Shown: in pieces, positions 35,109-43,001 of the stretch | Numbering within the stretch: the first letter of the stretch is position 1 | How the letters are laid out: the number at the start of each line of letters is the position of its first letter | Source: Alphaproteobacteria bacterium | GTDB taxonomy: Bacteria; Pseudomonadota; Alphaproteobacteria; Sphingomonadales; Sphingomonadaceae | Direction: 5' to 3' | Length of the DNA: 64,000 nt | NCBI GenBank assembly: GCA_030424845.1 | Contig: JAUHWC010000006.1 | Span: 1-64,000, forward strand | Notes under the pieces: generated by a model | Told to the model about the DNA's origin: nothing | The model's input: the letters and a program-made list of their open reading frames with translations, nothing else | Database searches by the model: none | Position numbers and translations under genes: made by a program

Positions 35109-35618
35109 ATGCCGCAACCCCTGTCGATCGAGGACCAGCTGGCGATCCGCGATGTCGTGTCACGCTATTGCTGGGCGCTCGATACCGGCGACGTGGAAGG
35201 TTTCGTATCCTGCTTTGCTGCTGATGCGGTGCTGGTGTGGGACACCTTCGAAGTCCCGTTGGAATGGCGGGGCCATGATGCCATGCGCCACTTCGCCTCG
35301 TTCCTGCGCGACCAGCCGAGCACGGCGGGGCGCCAACACCACGTCTCCAACCTGCTGCTGGAAGCAACCGACCAGGGTGCTCGCGGAAAGGCCTACGCCA
35401 GCGTCGCCCTGCGGCAAGGCAACGGGCCGCACCTGCTCAACGTGATGGGCTGGTACGAGGATGAATATTGCAAGCAGGCCAACGGCTGGGCAATTGCCCG
35501 CCGGGTCATTCGCGATTGGTCGGGCCCTGTCCTTGGCGGGATCGCCGGTCAGGACGGGCAGCGCGAGGCACGGCCCCTTCCCCCGCCCCTTGCAGGCCTC
35601 GTCTACGGCGAAGGTTAG
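35109..35618 (+). CDS. SnoaL-like (NTF2 fold) protein
   Basis: A 169-residue cytoplasmic NTF2-fold protein. IEDQLAIRDVVSRYCWALDTGDVEGF at residues 7-32 is the hallmark first helix, followed by CFAADAVLVWDT and a His-His pair in GRQHHVSNLLLEA. These small alpha+beta barrels often act as lyases, isomerases or dehydratases without cofactor. It is almost joined to the DUF3237 gene (3-bp gap), so the pair is one transcriptional unit. The substrate is unknown. Confidence 0.85.
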   Translation: MPQPLSIEDQLAIRDVVSRYCWALDTGDVEGFVSCFAADAVLVWDTFEVPLEWRGHDAMRHFASFLRDQPSTAGRQHHVSNLLLEATDQGARGKAYASVALRQGNGPHLLNVMGWYEDEYCKQANGWAIARRVIRDWSGPVLGGIAGQDGQREARPLPPPLAGLVYGEG

Positions 35619-36407
35619 TCAGAACAGTGAATTGGTGGCCCCGCCATCGATGACCAGGCTCTGCCCGGTGATGTAGTTGCCCTGCTCGCTGCAGAACATG
35701 GCCACCCAGTCTCCCACGTCGTCGCACTCGCCGAAGCGTTCCGAAGCGATGCGCCAGTCACGGCAGAATTCCGACACCTCCTGCTCATAGGTGATGCCCT
35801 TGGCAGCGGCGCGTTCGTTGAACTGCTTCTCCACGAAGGCGCTGTGGTGCATGCCCGGCAGCAGGTTGTTGATCGTGATGTTGTGCCTGGCAACGACCTT
35901 GGAGACGGCAACGGCATAGTTGGCCAGCGCAGCGCGCGTCGCTCCCGACAGGATGCGGATCTCACCCGGATATTTCGCCGCGACCGTGGCGATGTTGACG
36001 ATGCGGCCCCATTTGCGCTCGACCATGCCATCCAGCACGTCGCGCATGAAGGCCACGGGTGACAACAGCGAAATATCGATTGCTTCGTGCCAGTCCGCTT
36101 CCTTGATGGCGCGGTAATCCGGCGTCATCGGCGGGGGCGAGCACGTTCCGACAAGGATATCCGGGTCCGGACAGGCCGAGAGGATTTTCGCGCGCCCTTC
36201 GGCAGTACTGTGGTCGGCGCAGACGGGAATGATGGTCGCACCGGTCTGGGCAGCGATCTCCTCGCATGCGGTGACTAGCCTCTCCTCACCGCGTGCCGAA
36301 ACGACAACCTGTGCACCCGCACGCGCAAGCGAGAGAACCGCACTGCGTCCCATGCCGGCGCTGCCGCCATTGACGATGGCCTTGCGACCGCGAATTCCCA
36401 GTTCCAT
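35619..36407 (-). CDS. Short-chain dehydrogenase/reductase with degenerate active site
   Basis: A 262-residue Rossmann-fold SDR, counted from the ATG at 36407. The nucleotide motif is NGGSAGMGRS (TGxxxGxG type) at residues 13-22, and the C terminus has GNYITGQSLVIDGG. The usual active site is altered: the NNAG motif reads GTCSP (87-91), the catalytic Ser region reads NIATVA, and the YxxxK motif is SGATR (154-158), so Tyr and Lys are Ser and Arg. SDRs of this kind exist but their reactions are poorly known. It follows module 2 on the same strand, 74 bp after the last cytochrome. Confidence 0.85.
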   Translation of the reverse strand: MELGIRGRKAIVNGGSAGMGRSAVLSLARAGAQVVVSARGEERLVTACEEIAAQTGATIIPVCADHSTAEGRAKILSACPDPDILVGTCSPPPMTPDYRAIKEADWHEAIDISLLSPVAFMRDVLDGMVERKWGRIVNIATVAAKYPGEIRILSGATRAALANYAVAVSKVVARHNITINNLLPGMHHSAFVEKQFNERAAAKGITYEQEVSEFCRDWRIASERFGECDDVGDWVAMFCSEQGNYITGQSLVIDGGATNSLF

Positions 36408-36481
36408 TCCTTCCCCCATTCCTGCCGCATCGCCTCAAGCGAAAGGTGGTTTGCAGCCAATGCCGCACGTCAATTGCATGA

Positions 36482-36826
36482 TCAGTTGCGGTCTTCCAGC
36501 CAGTTCGCCAGCGCCTCCAGCTCCTCGTCCGTCAATTCGGCCGGGGTGAACTGGGGCATTGCGCCAATCCCGCGCCTGACCACGAAGGCAGTGTAGGCGG
36601 GAGGCAGGTTCACCCTGTCCAGCAAAGCCGCTTCACCCTCGGGCATGCGCCGGGCCAAGGCACGCGTTCCCCAGCCGCCATCGTCATGGCAGTAGGCGCA
36701 ACGGCTGGCGAATATCGTTTCGGGCGAACGGGCTGCCTCGCTGGCGGACTGGACCGCTGCAGGCGTTGCGGCAGCGAGCACGGGAGCGGCAAGCCATAGG
36801 AAACGGTTTGGACGCTCCGGCCTCAT
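36482..36826 (-). CDS. Class I cytochrome c, flavocytochrome partner (module 2)
   Basis: A 114-residue exported monohaem cytochrome c. A Sec signal ends near residue 27 (AVQSA). CAYCH is at 43-47 and the likely Met ligand is M90 in GAMPQF. It overlaps the preceding flavoprotein stop by 4 bp. Its sequence after the haem (GGWGTRALARRMPEGEA) parallels the other module 2 cytochrome (GGFGTRVLSRRVPEGQA), so the two form one subfamily. Expected role: electron acceptor for the flavoprotein. Confidence 0.9.
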   Translation of the reverse strand: MRPERPNRFLWLAAPVLAAATPAAVQSASEAARSPETIFASRCAYCHDDGGWGTRALARRMPEGEAALLDRVNLPPAYTAFVVRRGIGAMPQFTPAELTDEELEALANWLEDRN

Positions 36827-38388
36827 TGCCCTTCCTCCTCCTTGTCGTTCCAGCTGCCGATACCCTGCTTGCCGGGAGCAAGGATGCCGTTGGGATCCAG
36901 CGCCGCCTTGATGCGATTGTTGAGCTTGGGCAGGGCGTGATCACCCCAGCCATGCATGGCAACCGCATCATCCATGAAGCGCAGGTGCGTGCGATAGAGA
37001 CCGATACCGATCCCGGTCATGTCCGCGCAAAGCTGGCGAAACAACCTGCGGCATCGCTCGGTCTCTTCAGCGTCAGTGCGAGTGTAGAACATGTCAGCCA
37101 CGAAGATCAGCGCGCGGCTGGAGATGCCGAACATGCCGATCCACGGGTCCTTGCCATATTCCAGGAAACGCCTTTCGATGATCGCATAGACTTCTTCCGC
37201 GCGGTCACCCAGCGGCGCGACGATCGGTCCGAAATCGCTATGACCGCCGGGATTGCCGCCCCAGTCGACCACGCCCAGCGGGGCAAGGCTGACGTCCTGG
37301 CGCATCCAGCTTTCCTTGGGTTGACCTTGCTCCCAACGTCGCACTTCGATGGTGGCGCCGGGAATATTCTGGGAGAAGGCCTGGCGGATCTTTTCCAGCC
37401 TAAGGTCAAGGCCGGCCGGACTGTCGAACAGGTTGAAGATGACGCTCCACCAGCCCTGCCCGCGCTCGGCCAGAAGTTCCTCCATCCGCTCGCGAGAAAT
37501 TGCACCGGGGCCGTCCCACACCTCGCTGCGGACACGGCCTCCGGTGATCTGCCGCCAGCCATTGGCGATGGTATAGGGCGCGTTGATCACATCTGTCATG
37601 CGCAAGGGACGCAGGGTGTCGATCAGGGCGCGGAAATCCCCGCGATCGGGAATCCGGATGGAAACCCCGGCCATTCCCTCCGGTTCGGGCATCAGGCACA
37701 GGCCCATCTTGGTAACGATGCCGAAGTTCGACTGGGTGAACATCCCGTCAAGGCCGGGACCGAACGGCCAGCGATAGGCCTGCCATTCGCGCGTCCCTTC
37801 CACTGCGCCCAGTCCAGTGCGCACCAGCGAGCCGTCAGCCAGCATCACTTCCATACCGCAGATCGTCTCAGCGTGCTGGCCATAGGGTGTGTAACCGACA
37901 CCATGTTCCAGGGCATTGCCGATGACACTGCCCCAGCTGTGCGACGGGCCGGACATCCAGAGCCCCGATTGCCTGCGGTCGAGCTCAGCCTTGAAATCGA
38001 AGAAGCTGACACCTGGTTCCACCACCGCCGTACCCATTTCCTCGTCGATCTCGAGGATGCGGTTCATGCGCTTCAAGTCGAGGATCACGGATCCCCGCAT
38101 TTCCGGCGCGGCAGTGCCATAGGCAAGGTTCTTGCCCATCGAGATCGGCCAGAGCGGAACCCTGTAGCGGTTGGCGATCTCCAGGATCTTGCGACAATCC
38201 TCGACGCCCGATGGAGCAAGCGCGGCAGAACTGGCATGATCGTCCTGGTCACCGATATCGAAGGGATCGAGATAACTCGCCCGGTCGGCATCGGAGGTAA
38301 AGACCCACTGCGGGCCGATGGCGGCCCGGAACTCCGCCAGCGCCTGATCGAAGGTTTCTTGCGTCAATCCCGGGGGCAGCACACTCAT
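36823..38388 (-). CDS. VAO/PCMH-family flavoprotein subunit (module 2, distal)
   Basis: A 521-residue member of the vanillyl-alcohol oxidase/4-cresol dehydrogenase family, counted from the ATG at 38388. By eye against VAO: Y90 in GKNLAYGT (Tyr108), a His in PGGHSDFG (His422, the flavin link) and GLYRTH (Tyr503/Arg504) are kept, but the Asp170 position is S149 in SGPSHSWGS. Asp170 controls flavin reactivity and water attack in VAO, so chemistry or substrate may differ from module 1. No signal peptide. It follows two Tat-signal genes and is coupled to a cytochrome gene. Confidence 0.9.
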   Translation of the reverse strand: MSVLPPGLTQETFDQALAEFRAAIGPQWVFTSDADRASYLDPFDIGDQDDHASSAALAPSGVEDCRKILEIANRYRVPLWPISMGKNLAYGTAAPEMRGSVILDLKRMNRILEIDEEMGTAVVEPGVSFFDFKAELDRRQSGLWMSGPSHSWGSVIGNALEHGVGYTPYGQHAETICGMEVMLADGSLVRTGLGAVEGTREWQAYRWPFGPGLDGMFTQSNFGIVTKMGLCLMPEPEGMAGVSIRIPDRGDFRALIDTLRPLRMTDVINAPYTIANGWRQITGGRVRSEVWDGPGAISRERMEELLAERGQGWWSVIFNLFDSPAGLDLRLEKIRQAFSQNIPGATIEVRRWEQGQPKESWMRQDVSLAPLGVVDWGGNPGGHSDFGPIVAPLGDRAEEVYAIIERRFLEYGKDPWIGMFGISSRALIFVADMFYTRTDAEETERCRRLFRQLCADMTGIGIGLYRTHLRFMDDAVAMHGWGDHALPKLNNRIKAALDPNGILAPGKQGIGSWNDKEEEGQ

Positions 38389-38410
38389 GGGGCTTCGTCC
38401 TTGCGTGCGG

Positions 38411-38629
38411 TCAGGGGAATTCGGGATGCCATGCCGGCGGAATGCTGGCAGGCTTGCGACGGGCTGCCGCCACCGGCAGCGCTCCCTTTCCCCAGAAAGA
38501 CAGCCCCCAGACCTCGCCAACGCAGTCAACCTGCGCGGCCGGTTGTGCAAGGATCGGCGCGGAATGGAGAGCGGTCAGCACCGGCAGGCCGGCGCAACCG
38601 GCTATGAATGTGCGGCGGTTGAGTTTCAT
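38411..38629 (-). CDS. Very small Tat-signal protein in module 2
   Basis: A 72-residue protein with a clear twin-arginine signal (MKLNRRTFIAG) and a hydrophobic stretch ending ILAQP, leaving only about 43 mature residues (CVGEVWGLSFWGKGA, then a Pro-rich tail). Its ATG overlaps the upstream Tat gene stop (ATGA). No family is recognised. It lies between the larger Tat protein and the flavoprotein gene, so it may act with them in export or assembly. A one-Cys mature part could be functional or incidental. Real gene status is supported by signal and coupling. Confidence 0.65.
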   Translation of the reverse strand: MKLNRRTFIAGCAGLPVLTALHSAPILAQPAAQVDCVGEVWGLSFWGKGALPVAAARRKPASIPPAWHPEFP

Positions 38630-39015
38630 GTGATGCTCCAATGGCGCAAGGCACCTCCGGCGGCCCCTGGCAGAAGTTGCCCATCCCCGATGCTGGATAG
38701 GCCGTACTGCCTGGCGAAAGTCTCGCAGATGAAGCGGTCGGACCACAAGGTAGCGCCCGCGATGCCGCCGCCTCTCTTCAGCAATTCCGGGATATGCTCG
38801 CGCCACGCAATGCCGAGGTCATCCTTACGCGGGTCAAGGATCTCAACCCCGCGATCGCGCCACCCATCGGCAAGCTCGCGCGAGGCGGCGAAGCGCGCGT
38901 CATGGATGAATACAGCGGGCTTGAAGCCTTGCGCCCGCAGGGCTGAAGGCATGGCGCCGAGCGCGGCAAGCGCAACCCCGCCCTTGAGCAGCATGCGGCG
39001 ATTACTGCGGATCAT
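38626..39015 (-). CDS. Small Tat-signal protein, PchX-like position
   Basis: A 129-residue protein with a twin-arginine signal (SNRRMLLKGG at residues 4-13) and a hydrophobic run ending ALRAQ. The mature part (AVFIHDARFAASRELADGW, GGGIAGATLWSDRF, FARQYG) lines up in outline with the Tat protein of module 1 at 9630-10031. It overlaps its neighbours by 4 bp and sits between a cytochrome and a flavoprotein gene, as pchX does. It may be an escort that brings the signal-less flavoprotein out through Tat, or an assembly factor for the flavocytochrome; this is inference. Confidence 0.8.
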   Translation of the reverse strand: MIRSNRRMLLKGGVALAALGAMPSALRAQGFKPAVFIHDARFAASRELADGWRDRGVEILDPRKDDLGIAWREHIPELLKRGGGIAGATLWSDRFICETFARQYGLSSIGDGQLLPGAAGGALRHWSIT

Positions 39016-39344
39016 CGGCGTTTCTCCAGATAGTCGGCAATCGCTTGCAGCTCGGCATCACTGAGCTCGGCGGGGCGGATCTGCGGCATGGAGCCGATTC
39101 CCCGGCGCACTACCGTGGTTGTGAAGCTGGCCGGCAGCACCTCGCGCCTTTCCAGTTCGGCCTGCCCTTCGGGGACTCGGCGGGACAGGACGCGCGTGCC
39201 GAAACCGCCTTCCAGATGGCATGCACCGCAGCGTTCGAGGAACAGTTCCTGCCCGGATCTGCCGTCTTCCGCCTGTGCCCCTTGCGTTACGGCGAGCGCG
39301 CCGGCGATTGCCAACAGCGGGGCAGTGCAGACCAGCGCCCTCAT
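39012..39344 (-). CDS. Class I cytochrome c, flavocytochrome partner (module 2)
   Basis: A 110-residue exported monohaem cytochrome c. Signal peptide to about residue 25 (QGAQA). CGACH is at 39-43 and the likely Met ligand is M86 in GSMPQI. It overlaps both neighbours by 4 bp: flavoprotein upstream and Tat protein downstream. Closest relative in the window is the cytochrome at 36482-36826. Expected to receive electrons from the coupled VAO-type flavoprotein. Confidence 0.9.
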   Translation of the reverse strand: MRALVCTAPLLAIAGALAVTQGAQAEDGRSGQELFLERCGACHLEGGFGTRVLSRRVPEGQAELERREVLPASFTTTVVRRGIGSMPQIRPAELSDAELQAIADYLEKRR

Positions 39345-40882
39345 GATTGCGCCTCCCGGTAGGCCCGCGGCCAGATACCCATCTTTCCCGGCGCGATGAT
39401 GCCGTGCGGATCGACCGCGTCCTTCACCGTTTCATTCCAGCGGCGCAACGCACCGTTGTTGTAGTCATAGGTGCGGGCCACCTCGTCATAGAAAAGCGTA
39501 TGGGTACGGTATTCGCCCCAACCGCGCGAAGCGGCCGTCGCAATCAGGTCACTGAACAGCCGGTTGGCCCGCGCGGTCATGTCCTCGTCATTGCGGTTGA
39601 ACACGATCATGCTGATGTGGTTGAGATAACGCTGGCCAGCCGTGAAACCGCCGTAGTAGTCGAAACCGGCATCCTCATACATGCCGCGAACGGTGGTATA
39701 TTGCTCCCAGGCCTCCGCCCCTGAAAAGGGCGACACGGGCGAGAATGTCAGATGGCCGCCGGGACCACCCAGCCAGTCCACAACCCCCAGCGCCGCCAAT
39801 GTCGGGGTCGGCGATCCCGAGCCACGCAAGGGTTCGCCGCGATGCCATTCGGAAAGCTGGAATTCATATGGCAGGTGAGCAAAGGCGCGCTTCACCTTCT
39901 CGGCATTGATCTGGTTGATCGCCTTGTCACCGAACAGGCGGATGGAAAAGTTCCAGTGCCCCACGCCGGCCTGCTCCCGCGCCTGGTCTAGGATATCGGC
40001 AGGGATCGGCCCGCTGCCCTGGTAATACTCGCTGCGCGGTGCGCGCACGGCGAGGTTGCGGATGATGTTGCCGAAGCTGGGATTGGCCTGAACGGTTCCA
40101 TCCAGCTTGAGTGGCCGCAGGGCATCGACACCCAGGGGAAGATCCTCGACCCGGTCGAACGACATGGCAAGGTTCAGAGTATGCTCCGGCTCCGGCATCA
40201 GCCAGATACCCATCTTGGTGGCGATGCCGAAGTTCGATTGCATGAAGGCGCCATCCCAGGACGGACCAAAGCCGTAGGGGAACAATTGCCAGGTCTTGGC
40301 GCCTTCCAGCGCCCCCATGCCGGTGCGCAGCAATTCGCCGGTGCCAGTCACGACTTCGAGGCCGCAGACCTTGGAGGCATGCTCGCCATAAGGCGTGTAT
40401 CCCACGCCGCGTTCCAGCGCGTTGCCCAGAACGCTGCCCCAGGTGTGGGCTGGAGCGGAGATCCACAGCGGAATGTCGTTGTCGACCAGGTAGTGATAGA
40501 GATCATCGAAACCCACGCCGGGCTCGACCACGGCATATCCCATTTCGGCATTGACCTCGAGGATGCGGTTCATGCGGACAAGGTCCAGCATGACGACTTC
40601 AGAAGTACGCGGGGCGGAGCCGCCATAACCGAAGTTCTTGCCGCGGCTGATCGGCCAGAGCGGGACGCCGAGCTCACCGGCAACGCGAACGATTGCCTGC
40701 ACTTCATCGACGCTGGCAGGAGCAACTGCGCCGCGCGGTGCATAGGACATGGGATCGCGCGGTGCCATCGCGTCCTTGTACCCATGCGCGGCATCATCAC
40801 CGCGCCAGACGTGCTCCTCCCCCACGATAGCCGCAAAGCGGACCATCGCCTGCTCCAGCCGGGAAGCATCAATCACAATCAT
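39341..40882 (-). CDS. VAO/PCMH-family flavoprotein subunit (module 2, proximal)
   Basis: A 513-residue VAO-type FAD enzyme, started at the ATG at 40882 because it overlaps the stop of the carotenoid-oxygenase gene (ATGA). By eye against VAO: Y86 in GKNFGYGG (Tyr108), His of PGGHLTFSPV (His422) and GEYRTH (Tyr503/Arg504) are kept, but the Asp170 position is A145 in SAPAHTWGS. No signal peptide. Its coupling to a lignostilbene-dioxygenase-type gene suggests both act on the same 4-hydroxyphenyl compound series. Substrate unknown. Confidence 0.9.
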   Translation of the reverse strand: MIVIDASRLEQAMVRFAAIVGEEHVWRGDDAAHGYKDAMAPRDPMSYAPRGAVAPASVDEVQAIVRVAGELGVPLWPISRGKNFGYGGSAPRTSEVVMLDLVRMNRILEVNAEMGYAVVEPGVGFDDLYHYLVDNDIPLWISAPAHTWGSVLGNALERGVGYTPYGEHASKVCGLEVVTGTGELLRTGMGALEGAKTWQLFPYGFGPSWDGAFMQSNFGIATKMGIWLMPEPEHTLNLAMSFDRVEDLPLGVDALRPLKLDGTVQANPSFGNIIRNLAVRAPRSEYYQGSGPIPADILDQAREQAGVGHWNFSIRLFGDKAINQINAEKVKRAFAHLPYEFQLSEWHRGEPLRGSGSPTPTLAALGVVDWLGGPGGHLTFSPVSPFSGAEAWEQYTTVRGMYEDAGFDYYGGFTAGQRYLNHISMIVFNRNDEDMTARANRLFSDLIATAASRGWGEYRTHTLFYDEVARTYDYNNGALRRWNETVKDAVDPHGIIAPGKMGIWPRAYREAQS

Positions 40883-42435
40883 GCGCCGCGGCTCCAAGTC
40901 GGCACCCAGTTGCCATGGATCTGCTGCGGGGCCTTGAACGGCAAGCGTACGCGGGCAACCGGCCCATCCGCCAGCCTGGCCGTGTCGCCGATGACCAGTT
41001 CACTCTTCATCGTGTCGTAATTGGTGGCCAGCGCCATCACCCAGCCATCGGCTTCTGGCGCATCCGGGCTGCGCGGGGCGAAGGCGATCTCCTGCAAGCC
41101 ATACTCCGGACCGGCGAACATCACATCGACCTCGCCTGTGGCGAAATCGAACCGGCCGAAGCTGTTGGTCGGCCGTCGCCCTGTTCCGGTGAATGCCTGG
41201 AACTCGTCGGAAAAGCTCAGCAGGCCGTATCGGAAATCATGCCCCATAAACCGGTCGTCAACCCGGCTCAGCGCTCCCGGCTTGTCCTGGAAGCGCAATT
41301 CCTCGCGCCATCCATTGTCCCGGCCGTTCATGTCCATGGTGTAGCGACGGATTGTGGTCCGAGCAGCCGCAGGATCGAAAGGCTTGCCATGCACATCGGG
41401 GAAGAAGGGAAATGGATTGCCGTCGGAAACCGCCGCATCCAGCGTGATCACGCCATCCTTGTCGCTTGCCGCAAAGGTGTGGACCATCGCCATTTGGGGG
41501 CCTTCGAACCAGCGGATGTCGGACGCATCACCATTTCGCGGCAGAACGCCGATATGGCTGGGAACGCTCGTATCCCAGCCCCAATGCACTTTGCCCTCAC
41601 GCAAGCGCTCCATGCTGGAAACCATGCCGTAGACCGGGATCAGGATATAGTTCTGCGAGATGGCGATATCATGCACCATCGAAAGGTATGGTGCGGGCAG
41701 CTTGCGCTCGCTGGTTACCGTCCCGTTGGCATCGATCGTGTATATCCAGATGGCATTGCTCGCCAGGCCCTCGGCCTCATAGCCGTAGGTGATCATTTCA
41801 CCTGTGCGACCATCGACCTTGGGGTGGGCTGTGAACGTCGGGGCCTTGTAGTCACCCCCGAAATCATGAAACCCCCGCGTATCAAGCGTGTCCGGGTCCA
41901 TTTCCATCGGCAGGGCATCTTCCTTCAGCGCCAGCAGCTTGCCCGCGAAGTAGATGACATTGGTGTTCGATACGGTGTCGTGATTGTTGAACTTGCCCTC
42001 CATCTCCGGCTCGTGGGTGAAGGGATTGCGGTAATATCCGAAGAGCTGGCGGCGGGCGGCCTTGTTGGCGAGATAGCGAGGTGTCTCGATATAGCGTGCA
42101 GTGAAGTCGCAGCAGCCATCGGCGATGTGGAAAGCGGTGATCATGCCATCAGCGGCAAAGGGTGAATCGTCAGGGAACTTCGGCGGATAGAACCATTCCG
42201 CACAAGCCCGATAGAAGGTGCCGTTGAGATCGGCGGGAATGGCCCCCACCACTTCGCAATCGAAAACGCTGGAATCGAAGCGCGCCGGCTCGAAATCGCC
42301 CTGCAGGGCGGGGTGATCCGCATAGGATAGTGCCAATATAGAATGCGGGTGTTGGCCCGCCCCTCCCTCTCGCCATGGTAAGGCGTGTCCGCATGAGCCC
42401 AAGCCTGTTGCTGCCGCAGGCTGAGAGACACGCAT
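40879..42435 (-). CDS. Carotenoid oxygenase family protein, lignostilbene-dioxygenase-like
   Basis: A 518-residue non-haem iron dioxygenase of the carotenoid cleavage family. Four iron-ligand His are seen in TAHPKVD, SMVHDIA, AMVHTFA and, at the C terminus, QQIHGNW. The LLALKEDALP segment carries the Lys that stilbene-cleaving members use to bind the 4-hydroxyl group, so lignostilbene or another 4-hydroxystilbene is a likelier substrate than a carotenoid. The product would be aromatic aldehydes. The ATG at 42435 is used; the first 30 residues are not conserved-looking, so a later start is possible. First gene of the module 2 operon, divergent from a MarR gene. Confidence 0.88.
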   Translation of the reverse strand: MRVSQPAAATGLGSCGHALPWREGGAGQHPHSILALSYADHPALQGDFEPARFDSSVFDCEVVGAIPADLNGTFYRACAEWFYPPKFPDDSPFAADGMITAFHIADGCCDFTARYIETPRYLANKAARRQLFGYYRNPFTHEPEMEGKFNNHDTVSNTNVIYFAGKLLALKEDALPMEMDPDTLDTRGFHDFGGDYKAPTFTAHPKVDGRTGEMITYGYEAEGLASNAIWIYTIDANGTVTSERKLPAPYLSMVHDIAISQNYILIPVYGMVSSMERLREGKVHWGWDTSVPSHIGVLPRNGDASDIRWFEGPQMAMVHTFAASDKDGVITLDAAVSDGNPFPFFPDVHGKPFDPAAARTTIRRYTMDMNGRDNGWREELRFQDKPGALSRVDDRFMGHDFRYGLLSFSDEFQAFTGTGRRPTNSFGRFDFATGEVDVMFAGPEYGLQEIAFAPRSPDAPEADGWVMALATNYDTMKSELVIGDTARLADGPVARVRLPFKAPQQIHGNWVPTWSRGA

Positions 42436-42451
42436 TCAAGCCTGAAGATGT

Positions 42452-42464
42452 TTATTTAAGATAA
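42452..42464. promoter_or_regulatory. AT-rich divergent control region with small dyad
   Basis: The gap between the carotenoid-oxygenase and MarR starts (42436-42534) contains an AT-rich island in otherwise GC-rich DNA, with TTAT at 42452-42455 and ATAA at 42461-42464 inverted around 5 bp. It is the likely promoter/operator zone for module 2 and the MarR gene. The exact boxes are not clear. Confidence 0.4.
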
Positions 42465-42534
42465 TTATTTTTGTAAAGCATTGGCGGGTTCTGCAAACGC
42501 TGCCCCGCATCCGGTTTGGAGAAAGGTTCACACC

Positions 42535-42969
42535 TTGGAATTTGGATCGATCCGCAATCATCTCGCCTTCCAGGTTCACCTCACCTGGCGGGCGGCAAGG
42601 AAGGCACTGCTTGCCGAAGTGGACAAGAGCGACCAGCCGGTCTCGCGCGGGTCCTACTCGATCCCGATCCTGATCGGGCTCAACCCGGGAATCACGCCGA
42701 TGCAGCTTGCCAACTCCCTGCACCTGGACGCATCGAAAGTGGCACTGTTCCTGCGCGAACTGGACAAGCAGGGCCTGATCAGGCGGATCCGCTCGCGGAA
42801 GGACCGTCGGGTTGTCGAATTGTATCTCACCGAGGATGGCGAGGCCTTCGCGCGCAACGCGAGCCAGGCCAGCGAGAAGCTGGAAAGCCCGTTCGAGGAC
42901 ATATTGTCCGACGAGGAACGCGAGACCCTGATCAGCCTGCTGATAAAACTGCGAGGCGGGCTACCCTGA
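42535..42969 (+). CDS. MarR family transcriptional regulator
   Basis: A 144-residue winged-helix regulator if started at the TTG at 42535, which has AAAGG nine bases upstream; a TTG at 42481 would add 18 residues. The DNA-binding region is GITPMQLANSLHLDASKVALFL then RELDKQGLIRRIRSRKDRRVV and the wing. It is divergent from the carotenoid-oxygenase/flavocytochrome operon across an AT-rich gap and is the natural candidate for its regulator, sensing a phenolic ligand. Confidence 0.85.
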   Translation: MEFGSIRNHLAFQVHLTWRAARKALLAEVDKSDQPVSRGSYSIPILIGLNPGITPMQLANSLHLDASKVALFLRELDKQGLIRRIRSRKDRRVVELYLTEDGEAFARNASQASEKLESPFEDILSDEERETLISLLIKLRGGLP

Positions 42970-43001
42970 GGCCGCTACCAGCACATGTCCGTGACGGAAC
43001 C

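Noticed and set aside
36766-38607. 613-codon frame antisense to a VAO-type flavoprotein
   Set aside because: The minus-strand flavoprotein has family motifs and ATGA coupling; the plus-strand frame has no family resemblance.
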